Part shown: positions 23,690 to 32,974 of the stretch, piece after piece
Layout of the letters: every line of letters begins with the position of its first letter
Numbering within the stretch: the stretch's first letter is position 1
From: Pantoea phytobeneficialis
Lineage (GTDB): Bacteria; Pseudomonadota; Gammaproteobacteria; Enterobacterales; Enterobacteriaceae
NCBI RefSeq assembly: GCF_009728735.1
Contig: NZ_CP024636.1
Coordinates: 3,493,281-3,537,414, forward strand
Length of the DNA stretch: 44,134 nucleotides
Direction: 5' to 3'
Program-made: the position numbers and the translations under genes
Notes under the pieces: generated by a model
Database searches by the model: none
Seen by the model: the letters and a program-made list of their open reading frames with translations, nothing else
Told to the model about the DNA's origin: nothing

Positions 23690-24615
23690 TGCATATCGCC
23701 TACAAATCCGATCCGGTGCGCGGTGCGCACTGGCAACGCTGGCTGGCGCAACATGCGCCAGATATTCAGCTACATATCTGGCCGGACATTGATGACGCTG
23801 AGCAGGTCGAGGTGTTGGTGGCCTGGCAGCCGCCAGACGATGTCATGGCGACCTTTCCCAACCTGAAAGCGTTGATGTCGGTTGGCGCAGGGGCAGACCA
23901 GTTTGACCTCAGCAAACTGCCGCCGGAACTCCCGGTAGTGAGGATGATCGAACCCGGCCTGACCCAGGGCATGGTGGAGTACGTTACCTTTGCCGTGTTG
24001 GGGTTGCATCGTGACATGCCGCGTTATTTCCAGCAGCAGCGTGAACAGCTGTGGCAAACCCATCGCATCTATACCGCGGGCGAACGCCGCGTCGGGGTGA
24101 TGGGGCTGGGAGAACTGGGCCAGGCATCGCTAAAACAACTGGTTTCGCTTGGCTTCAATTGCGCGGGCTGGAGCCGTACACCGCGTGACATCGACGGCGT
24201 GCGCTGCTGGCACGGCAGCGAGCAACTGGCGGAGTTCCTCGCCTGGAGCGACATTCTGGTGTGTCTGCTCCCGCTTACTGACACCACCCGTGGACTTCTG
24301 AACGCCGAACTTTTCGCGCAACTGCCATCAGGAGCCGCATTGGTGCAGGTTGGGCGCGGGCCGCAACTTAACGACGATCATCTGCTGGCGGCGCTGGCGA
24401 GTGGCCAGCTCAGCGCGGCGGTGATTGACGTAACCGATCCCGAACCGCTGCCAGCCGGGCATCCGTTCTGGCACCACCCGGCTATCTGGCTGACACCGCA
24501 TATCGCCAGCCAGACGCAAAGCGACAGCGCTGTGGCGGCACTGGTGGAAAATCTGCGTCGCTATCAACGCGGCGAACCGATGGTCGGCGTGATCGATCGC
24601 AACCGGGGATACTGA
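23689..24615 (+). CDS. D-2-hydroxyacid dehydrogenase, GhrA-like glyoxylate/hydroxypyruvate reductase
   Basis: A 308-aa cytoplasmic NAD(P)-dependent 2-hydroxyacid dehydrogenase resembling E. coli GhrA (312 aa), which reduces glyoxylate and hydroxypyruvate. Seen: the cofactor loop GVMGLGELGQ, SRTPRDIDGV after it, then the catalytic Arg in VQVGRGPQ, Glu in DVTDPEPLPAGHP and His in LTPHIAS. It ends VIDRNRGY, nearly as GhrA ends VDRARGY. ATG 23689 overlaps the previous stop. A 2-oxo or glyoxylate-type product of the oxidases would be a natural substrate here (inference). The next gene begins after one base. Confidence 0.87.
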   Translation: MHIAYKSDPVRGAHWQRWLAQHAPDIQLHIWPDIDDAEQVEVLVAWQPPDDVMATFPNLKALMSVGAGADQFDLSKLPPELPVVRMIEPGLTQGMVEYVTFAVLGLHRDMPRYFQQQREQLWQTHRIYTAGERRVGVMGLGELGQASLKQLVSLGFNCAGWSRTPRDIDGVRCWHGSEQLAEFLAWSDILVCLLPLTDTTRGLLNAELFAQLPSGAALVQVGRGPQLNDDHLLAALASGQLSAAVIDVTDPEPLPAGHPFWHHPAIWLTPHIASQTQSDSAVAALVENLRRYQRGEPMVGVIDRNRGY

Positions 24616-24616
24616 G

Positions 24617-25756
24617 ATGCAACTGGAACAATTAGTCGCACTGCGACGGGATCTGCACGCCCATCCCGAGCTGGGATACAAAGAAACCCGCACCAGCGAC
24701 ATCGTGGCGCGGGTTCTCACGGAGCAGGGCATTGAGGTGCATCGCGGACTTGGCGGCACCGGCGTGGTAGGGGTGCTGAAACGTGGATCGGGATCGCGGG
24801 TGATTGGCCTGCGTGCCGATATGGATGCGCTACCTATGCAGGACAACGGCAGCCAGCCGTGGAAAAGCACCCATGATGGTATCTGCCATGCCTGTGGTCA
24901 CGATGGACATACGGTGATGCTTCTGGGTGCCGCCATGCAACTGGCGCAACAGGGCGATTTCGACGGCACGCTGGTGTTTATCTTCCAGCCGGCGGAAGAG
25001 GGGCTGGCAGGGGCGAAAGCGATGATCGATGACGGTCTGTTCAGCCGTTTTCCCTGTGATGCGGTCTATGCGCTGCACAACTGGCCGGAACTGCCGCTGG
25101 GTGAGGTGCAAACCCGTCCGGGGCCGATTATGGCGGCGGCGGATCGTTTTGATATCACCGTGCAAGGGGGCGGCGGCCATGCTGCGCAGCCGCACCTGAC
25201 GCGCGACACCCTGTTGGCGGCCAGCGAGCTGGTGGTGGCGCTCAACACTTTGGTGGCGCGCGCACTGGACCCCTGTGAACCGGCGCTACTTAGCGTGACG
25301 CGGATGCAGGGCGGTTTCTCGCACAACATGATCCCGGCGGAAGCCAGCATCACCGGCACCGTCCGTACCTTCAGCCCGGCGGCGCAGGACATTATCGAAA
25401 GCCGGTTGCGCGCAATGGCGCAGCACGTCAGCGCCGCGCACGGTTTGCATGCCGAGGTCAACTACCTGCGTTATTACCCGGCCACCGTGAACAGCGCGCC
25501 TGAAGCGCAGCTGGCACTGACTGCGGTACAGCAGGCTGGAATGACGGCGAGTGAAGCCAGACAACCGGCGCTCACCTCGGAAGATTTCGCCTTTATGTTG
25601 CAGGCAAAACCGGGTGCGTATCTGTGGATTGGCTCCGCGCCGAGCCAGCCGCTGCACCATTCAGCCTACGACTTTAATGATGCACTGATCCCGCAGGGTA
25701 TTCAGGCGTTGACCGCCATTGCCCGCCACGCGCTGCGTACAGAATTTCCCTGCTGA
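24617..25756 (+). CDS. M20-family amidohydrolase (N-acyl amino-acid or hippurate hydrolase type)
   Basis: A 379-aa zinc/manganese metallo-amidase of family M20D that cleaves the amide of N-acyl amino acids. Metal and catalytic motifs in order: RRDLHAHPELGYKE, GLRADMDALPM, HACGHDGHTVMLLG, FIFQPAEEGLAGAK, ALHNWPELPLG, the dimerisation-domain HAAQPHLTRD, and the late GGFSHNMIPAEA and LTSEDFAFML. All appear intact. The start ATG 24617 has its A inside the preceding TGA context (CTGAGATG), so translation is coupled to the reductase. In this operon it can release the amino group of an acylated substrate. Confidence 0.92.
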   Translation: MQLEQLVALRRDLHAHPELGYKETRTSDIVARVLTEQGIEVHRGLGGTGVVGVLKRGSGSRVIGLRADMDALPMQDNGSQPWKSTHDGICHACGHDGHTVMLLGAAMQLAQQGDFDGTLVFIFQPAEEGLAGAKAMIDDGLFSRFPCDAVYALHNWPELPLGEVQTRPGPIMAAADRFDITVQGGGGHAAQPHLTRDTLLAASELVVALNTLVARALDPCEPALLSVTRMQGGFSHNMIPAEASITGTVRTFSPAAQDIIESRLRAMAQHVSAAHGLHAEVNYLRYYPATVNSAPEAQLALTAVQQAGMTASEARQPALTSEDFAFMLQAKPGAYLWIGSAPSQPLHHSAYDFNDALIPQGIQALTAIARHALRTEFPC

Positions 25757-25869
25757 ATGGCAGACGATTTTGACAGTAAATGCCGCTGCCCCGGCAATTA
25801 CGGCAGCGTGAGAAACCAACGGGTTGCGATACTTGAGCCAACAGAACGTTACGTGGATGAGGGTTAAAA

Positions 25870-27186
25870 ATGCAGAATGTCATGGCGGAACAGCAAACAT
25901 ATTCCGATAACAGCCTGTTACTGGATGCGCGTGAGCAGCATGTGCCGCGTGGCGTGGTCACCGCACATCCGCTGGTGATCGAGCGGGCTAAAGGTAGCGA
26001 AGTATGGGACGTTGAGGGGAATCGTTACCTCGATTTCGTTGGTGGTATCGGCGTACTGAACGTTGGCCATAACCATCCGGCGGTGGTAAATGCGGTTACC
26101 AAACAGCTCGGTCTGGTTTCGCACGCCTGTTTCCAGGTGGTGGCGTATCCGGGGTATATCGAACTGGCGCAGCGCCTGAATCAACTGGTGGGCAATGGCC
26201 AGCCGTTTAAGAGCGTGTTTTTCACCAGCGGTGCAGAAGCGGTAGAAAATGCGGTGAAGATCGCCCGTGCGCATACTCAGCGCTCCGGCATCATCGCTTT
26301 TGATGGCGCGTTTCATGGCCGTACCTTGCTGGGTTGTACCCTGACGGGCATGAGCCAGCCCTACAAACAGAATTTCGGTCCTTTCCCTGGCGAGGTGTAT
26401 CGCCTGCCGTTCCCGAACGCGTTTTACGGCGTAAGTGATGACGATTGTCTGCAAGCGCTGGACCAACTGTTTGCGGTGCAGATTGCGCCGGAACGTGTGG
26501 CGGCGATTATCATCGAACCGGTTCAGGGCGATGGCGGCTTCCTGCCAGCGGGTGCCAACTTTATGCAGGCGCTGCGCCGCGTTACTGAAAAACACGGCAT
26601 TCTGCTGATTTGTGATGAAGTGCAGACCGGCTTTGGGCGTACCGGCAAAATGTTCGCTTTCCAGCATTCGGAGATTACTCCGGACCTGGTAACCGTGGCG
26701 AAAAGCCTCGGCGGCGGCTTGCCGATTTCCGGTGTGGTAGGGAAAGCAGCGATCATGGATGCGCCATTACCTGGCGGGCTGGGCGGCACCTATGGCGGTA
26801 ATGCGCTGGGCTGTGCGGCGGCGTTAGCGGTGCTCGATCTGATGGAACACGACAACCTGCTGGCGCGCAGTAATCAACTGGGCGAGAAACTCAATGCGCA
26901 CCTGCATCAGCTGGCGGAAAAATACGCCTGTATTGGTGATGTCCGTGGCGTGGGCTTTATGCAGGCGGTGGAAATCATCGATTTTGAGACCAAACGTCCT
27001 GATGCGGCGATGACGCAAAAGATTCTGGATTGCGCCTGTCAGGAAGGATTGCTGTTGATTAAATGTGGTCTGCACCGCAGCACCATCCGCTTCCTGGCTC
27101 CGCTGGTCACCACCGATTCTCAGCTGGAAGAAGCGTTGCATATCTTTGATATCGCGCTGGCCCGCGCCAGTGGCCGACTCGGGTAA
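25870..27186 (+). CDS. gabT: 4-aminobutyrate aminotransferase, GabT type
   Basis: A 438-aa class III PLP aminotransferase converting 4-aminobutyrate plus 2-oxoglutarate to succinate semialdehyde plus glutamate; the usual GabT length is about 425. Seen: FVGGIGVLNVGHNHPAVV, FFTSGAEAVENAVKIARA, AFHGRTLLGCTLTG, IIIEPVQGDGGF, CDEVQTGFGRTGKMFAFQH, PLP lysine at residue 278 in VAKSLGGGLPISGVVG, and GGTYGGNALGCAAALAVLD. The start ATG 25870 follows GAGGG; ATG 25882 is possible. A related omega-amino acid could be the real substrate, as this class overlaps in specificity. The upstream gap (25757-25869) holds a GCCGCTGCC/GGCAGCG hairpin and a TTGACA at 25770. Confidence 0.88.
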   Translation: MQNVMAEQQTYSDNSLLLDAREQHVPRGVVTAHPLVIERAKGSEVWDVEGNRYLDFVGGIGVLNVGHNHPAVVNAVTKQLGLVSHACFQVVAYPGYIELAQRLNQLVGNGQPFKSVFFTSGAEAVENAVKIARAHTQRSGIIAFDGAFHGRTLLGCTLTGMSQPYKQNFGPFPGEVYRLPFPNAFYGVSDDDCLQALDQLFAVQIAPERVAAIIIEPVQGDGGFLPAGANFMQALRRVTEKHGILLICDEVQTGFGRTGKMFAFQHSEITPDLVTVAKSLGGGLPISGVVGKAAIMDAPLPGGLGGTYGGNALGCAAALAVLDLMEHDNLLARSNQLGEKLNAHLHQLAEKYACIGDVRGVGFMQAVEIIDFETKRPDAAMTQKILDCACQEGLLLIKCGLHRSTIRFLAPLVTTDSQLEEALHIFDIALARASGRLG

Positions 27187-27327
27187 ATTCGGCTTCCTCA
27201 TTGATATTGCTGGAATTATTAACAGGTTCCCCGAAAAACGTGGCGTGCGTCAGTGCTGGCGCAGCCACATTAAAGCGTGATATACCATCGGGATAACCTG
27301 CACGGTTGGTCAACAATGAGGGGTGCT

Positions 27328-27840
27328 ATGAACGGCTTAATGAAACTCGACCGCATCGATATTAATATCCTGGTGCAACTACAAAAAGATGGCCGTATCA
27401 GCAACGTCAATCTGGCCGACGCCGTTGGACTTTCACCCAGCCCTTGCCTGCAACGGGTGAAACGTCTGGAGCAGGCTGGTTTTATCACCGGTTATGAAGC
27501 ACACATCAACCTCACCAAAATTACCGACTCCGTGACGGTATTTACCGAAGTCACGCTGTCTGGTCACCGCCGCGAGGATTTTATGAAGTTTGAAAACGCC
27601 GTGCGTGATGTGGACGAGTTGATGGAGTGCCACCTGATTACCGGCGGTTATGACTATTTGCTGCGGTTTATTACCCGCAGCATTGAACATTACCAGGAAG
27701 TGATTGAGAAGATGCTGGATGCGCAAATCGGCATCGATAAGTACTTCAGTTATATCGTGATTAAATCACCGATTATGAAAAGCAGCGTGCCGTTGAGGTC
27801 GTTGATTGCGAAGCAGAATTCGGTGGAGTTTGGGGTGTGA
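27328..27840 (+). CDS. Lrp/AsnC-family transcriptional regulator
   Basis: A 170-aa feast/famine regulator. The N-terminal HTH reads LDRIDINILVQLQKDGRISN, then VNLADAVGLSPSPCLQRVKR; the C-terminal RAM ligand domain includes VDELMECHLITGGYDYLLRF. ATG 27328 is preceded by GAGGGGTGCT; the frame continues upstream but without a better ribosome site. Lrp-type proteins sense amino acids and control nearby catabolic genes, so this one probably responds to the substrate or product of the GabT/HyuAB region and controls gabT or the hyu genes (inference). The protein is a little longer than Lrp itself (164 aa). Confidence 0.9.
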   Translation: MNGLMKLDRIDINILVQLQKDGRISNVNLADAVGLSPSPCLQRVKRLEQAGFITGYEAHINLTKITDSVTVFTEVTLSGHRREDFMKFENAVRDVDELMECHLITGGYDYLLRFITRSIEHYQEVIEKMLDAQIGIDKYFSYIVIKSPIMKSSVPLRSLIAKQNSVEFGV

Positions 27841-27868
27841 TTTCGTTCACCGTGCTGGTTTTGTTTTC

Positions 27869-28258
27869 CGTGCCGGTTTCGTTCGCCTTGGGCTGATGTA
27901 GTTTCAGCTCGCCGGTGCGGCGACCGAGCAAAGGGTGCCTGGCCGCACCCTTTGCAATCCCGGGCCTCGCGCCAGCCTCATTTTTGCGCGATAAATCGCG
28001 CCGCTACCACTCAACGCCGCCTTTCGCCGCATCCATGCGGCTCATCCTGGCAGCATTCATTCACTCAGCGAGTCCGGATGGCGCCCCACCCGCCGCTGCA
28101 TGACTTGTGTTTTTTGGTGATTTAATTATTGCTGTCTGCGCGATAAATCGCGCCGCTACGGGTAACGTGCGGCCATTTGTAGCGGCGCGATTTATCGCGC
28201 AATTAAGAGAACACGGGGCTCGCAGGCGGTGGGGGTGGGCGGAACCCTCTCGGAGCCA
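27869..28258. repeat. Composite intergenic repeat, copy B (about 390 bp)
   Basis: This fills most of the 554-bp gap between the Lrp-type gene and the next GNAT. It repeats copy A (9120-9440) part for part: lead, hairpin AAAGGGTGC/GCACCCTTT (27930-27953), REP (27986-28007), spacer, facing REP pair (28140-28161 and 28181-28202), and AGGCGGTGGG. It has about 70 extra bases in the spacer (GCGAGTCCGGATGGCGCC region). A worn second lead stands at 27843-27868. The last part (28259-28394) holds the promoter and ribosome site (AAGGAG) of the GNAT gene. Confidence 0.85.
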
Positions 28259-28394
28259 GACCGCTGCCCCCCACAGCATAAAATTTCCCCACCGCACAAA
28301 ATTCCCTTTATCTTAGCTGTTCCGGCTCCCGCTTCAGCCGCTACGCTTGCCCGTACGCCCTTACACTCAATTTATCCCTTTACAAGGAGTTGCC

Positions 28395-28841
28395 ATGACC
28401 GCCTTGAACCTTGCCGATCACCTGTGGCAGCGCGATGACTTCATCATCTCCACCGAACGTCAGCGCCTGGATGTTGACTGGATTCATTATCAACTGGCCG
28501 AGCGTTCTTACTGGGCCAAAGGTCAGCCGCGCGCGAAAACCGAGCGCGCAATCAACGGATCGCTGCCCTTTGGTTTGTATCAGCAGAACCAGCAAATCGG
28601 TTTCGCCCGGCTGATCACCGACTACACCCGTTTTGGCTGGCTGTGTGATGTGATCATCGATGAAAACTGGCGTGGTCACGGCCTGGGCAGTTGGCTGGCA
28701 ACCTGCGTGCGGGAGCACCCGGAATTGCAAACCGTGCACCGCTGGATGCTCTCAACCAATGATGCCCATCAGCTGTATCAGCGCCTTGGCTGGCGCGTAG
28801 TGCAGGACCCGCACAAGCTGATGGAATTTCCTCTCTCCTGA
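28395..28841 (+). CDS. GNAT-family N-acetyltransferase, single domain
   Basis: A 148-aa acetyltransferase. The acetyl-CoA loop is RGHGLGSWL after the beta strand WLCDVIIDENW; the C-terminal half has MLSTNDAHQLYQRLGWRVV, the usual end of the fold. AAGGAG stands seven bases before ATG 28395; the frame upstream to 28347 is not supported. It may acetylate an amine or a protein; the substrate is unknown. It precedes hyuA by 15 bp and so is probably co-transcribed with it. Confidence 0.85.
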   Translation: MTALNLADHLWQRDDFIISTERQRLDVDWIHYQLAERSYWAKGQPRAKTERAINGSLPFGLYQQNQQIGFARLITDYTRFGWLCDVIIDENWRGHGLGSWLATCVREHPELQTVHRWMLSTNDAHQLYQRLGWRVVQDPHKLMEFPLS

Positions 28842-28856
28842 TAACGGATAAAAACC

Positions 28857-30902
28857 ATGTACCGTGTTGGCGTAGATATTGGCGGTTCCTTTACTGATTT
28901 TGCCGTGCTGAATGAGCAAACCAATCAGATCCACACTTTAAAAGTTCTCTCAAGGCCAGATCAGCCCGGCAGTGAGATTCTTACCGGGTTGGCGCAACTG
29001 GAGCAGCGTGATGGTATCGCGCCGCAGCACATCGAATACTTCACGCATGGCACCACGGTGGGCATCAACGCGGTGATCCAGCGGCGTGGGGTCAAACTGG
29101 CGCTGTTTGCCACAGCAGGTTTTTGCGATGTGCTGGAACTGGCACGCCTGAAGATTCCGCACATTCATGATCTGTTCTCGCGGCGACCCGCCCCACTGAT
29201 TTCCCGTGACCGGGTGTTTGCTATCAAAGAACGCACCGATCGCCACGGCGAGATGGTGCAGGCAGTGGATCGCCAGAGCGTGCTGGAGGCCATTGCTGGT
29301 GCAAAAGCGGCGGGTTGCCAGGGGATTGTGGTGGCGTTACTGCACAGCTATCGCAATCGCCACAATGAAGCCGCCGTCAAAGCCATTATCAATGAACAGG
29401 CGCCGGAACTGCTGACCTCCTGCTCAGCCGATATCTGGCCAATTATCCGCGAGTATGAACGCACCATCACCGCCACTATCAATGCCTATGTGCAGCCGAT
29501 GGTGATCAACTACCTCGAATCCTTTGAGCGTGCGCTGAAGACGATGGGGGTGCTGCCGCCACCGCGCATCACCAAATCCAACGGTGGGGTGATGGGGGTG
29601 GAGCAGGCGAAAAGCGAATGCGTGCAGATGGTGCTGTCCGGTACCGCCTCCGGGGTGATCGGTGCCAGCTTCCTCGCCAGCGCTTGCGGTTTTGACAAAA
29701 TTCTCAGTCTGGATATCGGCGGCACCAGCGCGGATGTGGCGGTGATTATCGACGGCCAGGTGGCGCAGGGTAACGGCGAAATTATCGGTGATTTTCCCAT
29801 CTACATCCCGTCCGTGGCGGTGACGTCCGTGGGACAGGGCGGCGGTTCGCTGGCGTGGATCGATAATCAGGGCGTGATGCAAATGGGACCGGACAGCGCC
29901 GGTTCACTGCCGGGACCGGTGTGTTTCCAGCGGGGCGGTACGCAACCGACTGCCACCGATGCCTTTGCCGCCTGCGGCATGATCGGCCACGGTGATTTGG
30001 GCTATAACGCGGTGAAAGTCGATGTCGCGGCGGCGCGTGCAGCCTGGCAGCCGCTGGCAGATAAGCTCGATATTTCCGTGGAGGAGACGGCGGAAACCGC
30101 CATCGAACTGGCGATCTCCAGCATGTACAGCGATACCAGCGGTTTGCTGTCGCGTTTTGGTCTTGATCCGCGTGAATTCTGGTTCCTCGCGTTTGGCGGG
30201 GCTGGCCCGATGATGGGCTGCTTCCTTGCTCGCGAATTGAATATGAAAGGGGTGATCGTGCCGCCGACGCCTGGCGTGTTGTCGGCGCTGGGTGGGCTGG
30301 TGGCGGATATCCGTAACGACTTTATCCGCACGCTGTATAGCGAACTGGACAGCACGCTGGCAGATAAACTGGCCACTGAGGCCGAGGCGCTGAGCCAGCG
30401 CGCACGCGGTTGGCTCACTGAGCAGCACGGCGAGGGTATGCCGTTTACCCTGCACTACAGCGCGGATATGCGTTATCGCGGCCAGTCGTTCGAAATTGAA
30501 GTGGCACTGGAGGCGTCCTGGCTGACGGAGGCCAACGTTAATGCGCTGCATGAGGCCTTTGATCGCCAGCATCAGCAGTTGTTTGGTCATTGCGATGCCA
30601 GTGCCCCGGTGCAGGTCATCAACCTGCGGCTGGTGATTGCGTCACCGACGCTGAAACCCACGCTTAATCGTCTGGCAGCGGCGCAGGGGCCGGTTGCGGT
30701 GGCGAAGCAAGTTAGTGCCTGGATCGATGGTGCACCGCATCAGGTCGATGTGGTGCTGCGTGCCAGCCTGGGCGCGGGACATCAGCTTTCCGGCCCGGTG
30801 ATTATTGCCCAGGACGACTGCACCACCTGCGTGCCGCCGCAGATGGCGGTGCGGGTGGATGAATTTGGCAACTTACTGATTACCCCGCTGGAGAGCAACT
30901 AA
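28857..30902 (+). CDS. Hydantoinase/oxoprolinase subunit A (HyuA)
   Basis: A 681-aa ATP-binding subunit of the hydantoinase/5-oxoprolinase family, which opens cyclic imides or lactams (N-methylhydantoin, hydantoins, 5-oxoproline) at the cost of ATP. Actin-like phosphate loops: YRVGVDIGGSFTDFAVLNEQ at the N-terminus and LSLDIGGTSADVAVIIDGQ in the middle; also FTHGTTVGINAVIQRRG, YVQPMVINYLE, FGGAGPMMGCFLARELN and VPPTPGVLSALGG. The separate A and B subunits (as in Pseudomonas HyuA/HyuB) are encoded here with one base between them. Start ATG 28857. Substrate not readable. Confidence 0.9.
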   Translation: MYRVGVDIGGSFTDFAVLNEQTNQIHTLKVLSRPDQPGSEILTGLAQLEQRDGIAPQHIEYFTHGTTVGINAVIQRRGVKLALFATAGFCDVLELARLKIPHIHDLFSRRPAPLISRDRVFAIKERTDRHGEMVQAVDRQSVLEAIAGAKAAGCQGIVVALLHSYRNRHNEAAVKAIINEQAPELLTSCSADIWPIIREYERTITATINAYVQPMVINYLESFERALKTMGVLPPPRITKSNGGVMGVEQAKSECVQMVLSGTASGVIGASFLASACGFDKILSLDIGGTSADVAVIIDGQVAQGNGEIIGDFPIYIPSVAVTSVGQGGGSLAWIDNQGVMQMGPDSAGSLPGPVCFQRGGTQPTATDAFAACGMIGHGDLGYNAVKVDVAAARAAWQPLADKLDISVEETAETAIELAISSMYSDTSGLLSRFGLDPREFWFLAFGGAGPMMGCFLARELNMKGVIVPPTPGVLSALGGLVADIRNDFIRTLYSELDSTLADKLATEAEALSQRARGWLTEQHGEGMPFTLHYSADMRYRGQSFEIEVALEASWLTEANVNALHEAFDRQHQQLFGHCDASAPVQVINLRLVIASPTLKPTLNRLAAAQGPVAVAKQVSAWIDGAPHQVDVVLRASLGAGHQLSGPVIIAQDDCTTCVPPQMAVRVDEFGNLLITPLESN

Positions 30903-30903
30903 G

Positions 30904-32871
30904 ATGGCGATTGACGGACGTAACCTGCAAATCCTCGCTAACTACTGCGCCGCAGCGGCCGATGCGATGGCGTTTACCCTGATGCGCACCGCGCACTCCA
31001 CCTTCGTGAAAGAGACGGAAGATTTCTCCTGTCAGATCGTTAGCCGCGATGGCATGGCGTTTGCCTCGCCGCGCAGTTTCGGTGCGCCCTGGTACAGCGG
31101 CATTGACTACGGCCCGGTGCTGGCGCTGATCGACCACTACGACGAGGGGGATATCTGCATCACCAACGATTCGTATGCCGGTAACGTGGCGACCCACTCA
31201 CCGGATATCCATATCTGGAAGCCGGTATTTCATCAGGGGGAAATCGTCTGCTTTGTCGTCGGGCATATCCATAACACCGATGTCGGCGGGGCGGTGCCCG
31301 CGTCGCTGTCGCGTTCCCTGACGGATATCGTGCAGGAAGGCATCCGCATTCCGCCGCTGAAAATCGTGCGCAATGGCGAACTGAATGAAGAAGTGGCGCG
31401 CATTATGCGCCTTAACGTGCGCGTGCCGGACCAAAACTGGGGTGATTTCAAAGCGCAACTCGCTTCGGTCAACGTGGGTGAACGCAAAATCCATGAGATC
31501 ATTGCCCGTTTTGGCGTTGAAGATTTTCTTCAGGGCATCGAAGGGATTCTCGATTACGCCGAACGCCAGGCGCGCAGCATTATCGCTACCATTCCTGACG
31601 GCGAATATTTCTATGCTGACTTTGCCGATGAAGATGGTGACGGGGGCTATCCGTGCCGCGTGGCGATCACCCTGCGCGTGCAGGGAGAGACGCTGGAGCT
31701 GGATTACACCGGTAGCGATCCGCAGTTGGCCTCTTCGTTAAATATGCCTACCGGGGGACGTGAGCGTCATCCGCTGGCGTTGGTCGGCGTCACTTATGTG
31801 CTCTCGACACTGGACCGTAACCTGCTGCTGAATGCCGGAACGCTGCGTCCGACGCGCGCCATTCTGCCGCCGGGCACGGTGATGAACTGTGAAGCGCCCG
31901 CGGCGGTCGGTATGCGATCGCTGACCTGTGCGCTGTCGCAAATCGCCACCATTGGCGTGTTCTCGCAGGCCATCCCGGATCGCCTGCCTGCCAACTCGCC
32001 GGGCGGTAACTCGATCATGAATATCCGCACCAGCGATGCTGTCAATCGGAGCGTCGTGGCGTCACTCGGGCCGGTCGGTGGTGGCGCGGGCGGCACGCCG
32101 CGGCATGATGGCCCGGATGGTTCCGGCGGTTTATCCGCCTTTCTGAAAAATACGCCGATTGAGATCAACGAAGCCGAGGTGCCAATCCACTTCCACCGCT
32201 ACGGTCTGACGGCAGACAGCGCCGGTGCCGGGCGTTATCGCGGCGGACTGGCGACCGAGATGGTGTTCGAGATTTTCGCACCGGATACGCTGGTCACTGC
32301 GCGTAACCGTAACCGTTCTGTATTTGCCTCGGCTGGGGTGTTGGGCGGGCAGCCTGGCGGTCTGTCTCATTTCCGCACCCTGCGTGACGGCGAGGTGATC
32401 GAGCATGGCAATACCGATGTGATTCGGTGCCAACCGGGCGACATTGTTGAAGTGCGTGGGCCGGGGGCTGGAGGTTATGGCCTGCCGGTGCAACGTGATG
32501 AACAGGCGGTGCTGGGCGATGTACGCTGTGGCTTTGTCAGTCACGAGGCCGCCCGTGCCGACTATGGTGTGGTGATCGTCAATGACCAGATTGATCAGGC
32601 AGCCACCGCGCGGCTACGCAGTGAAATGCGCCAGCAGGCCAGCGAACACTTTGATCATGGTGCAGCGCGTAACGCCTTTGAAGCGCTGTGGACGCCGGAA
32701 CGTTATCAACTGCTGACCACGTTTTTGGCGGCAGCGCCAGTTGGCTGGCGTCATTTTCTCAAACAGCAGGTGTTCAGGGCGGTAGCGGCCGGAGGTGACA
32801 CGGACACGGCAGCGCAGATGCACGCCATCTTTGCGGATTTGCGCCAGCGCTATCCGGCAATGAACGTTTAA
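30904..32871 (+). CDS. Hydantoinase/oxoprolinase subunit B (HyuB)
   Basis: A 655-aa catalytic partner of HyuA. Seen: the N-terminal LRTAHSTFVKETEDFSCQIV with MRTAHST, GPVLALIDHYDEGDICITND, GHIHNTDVGGAVPASLS, LDYTGSDPQLASSLNMPTGG, ILPPGTVMNCEAPAAVG, and the glycine-rich VGGGAGGTPRHDGPDG. The C-terminus (GDIVEVRGPGAGGYG) is also standard. ATG 30904 lies one base after the hyuA stop, so the subunits are made together. Full length for the family, no visible damage. In the cluster it supplies the ring-opened amide or amino acid that the M20 enzyme, oxidases and GabT could process (inference). Confidence 0.9.
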   Translation: MAIDGRNLQILANYCAAAADAMAFTLMRTAHSTFVKETEDFSCQIVSRDGMAFASPRSFGAPWYSGIDYGPVLALIDHYDEGDICITNDSYAGNVATHSPDIHIWKPVFHQGEIVCFVVGHIHNTDVGGAVPASLSRSLTDIVQEGIRIPPLKIVRNGELNEEVARIMRLNVRVPDQNWGDFKAQLASVNVGERKIHEIIARFGVEDFLQGIEGILDYAERQARSIIATIPDGEYFYADFADEDGDGGYPCRVAITLRVQGETLELDYTGSDPQLASSLNMPTGGRERHPLALVGVTYVLSTLDRNLLLNAGTLRPTRAILPPGTVMNCEAPAAVGMRSLTCALSQIATIGVFSQAIPDRLPANSPGGNSIMNIRTSDAVNRSVVASLGPVGGGAGGTPRHDGPDGSGGLSAFLKNTPIEINEAEVPIHFHRYGLTADSAGAGRYRGGLATEMVFEIFAPDTLVTARNRNRSVFASAGVLGGQPGGLSHFRTLRDGEVIEHGNTDVIRCQPGDIVEVRGPGAGGYGLPVQRDEQAVLGDVRCGFVSHEAARADYGVVIVNDQIDQAATARLRSEMRQQASEHFDHGAARNAFEALWTPERYQLLTTFLAAAPVGWRHFLKQQVFRAVAAGGDTDTAAQMHAIFADLRQRYPAMNV

Positions 32872-32974
32872 TGAGGCACATCGCGCTAAAACCGTTACGG
32901 GTTTCCTGCCAGACTTAGTCTCTTTGCCCGCTGGCATTGCCATCGGGCCTGGATCATTTCAGGAGAGTCTCAGC

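Noticed and set aside
25770..25800. Sigma-70 promoter of gabT (TTGACA)
   Set aside because: The -35 is perfect but no acceptable -10 hexamer lies 16-18 bases downstream.
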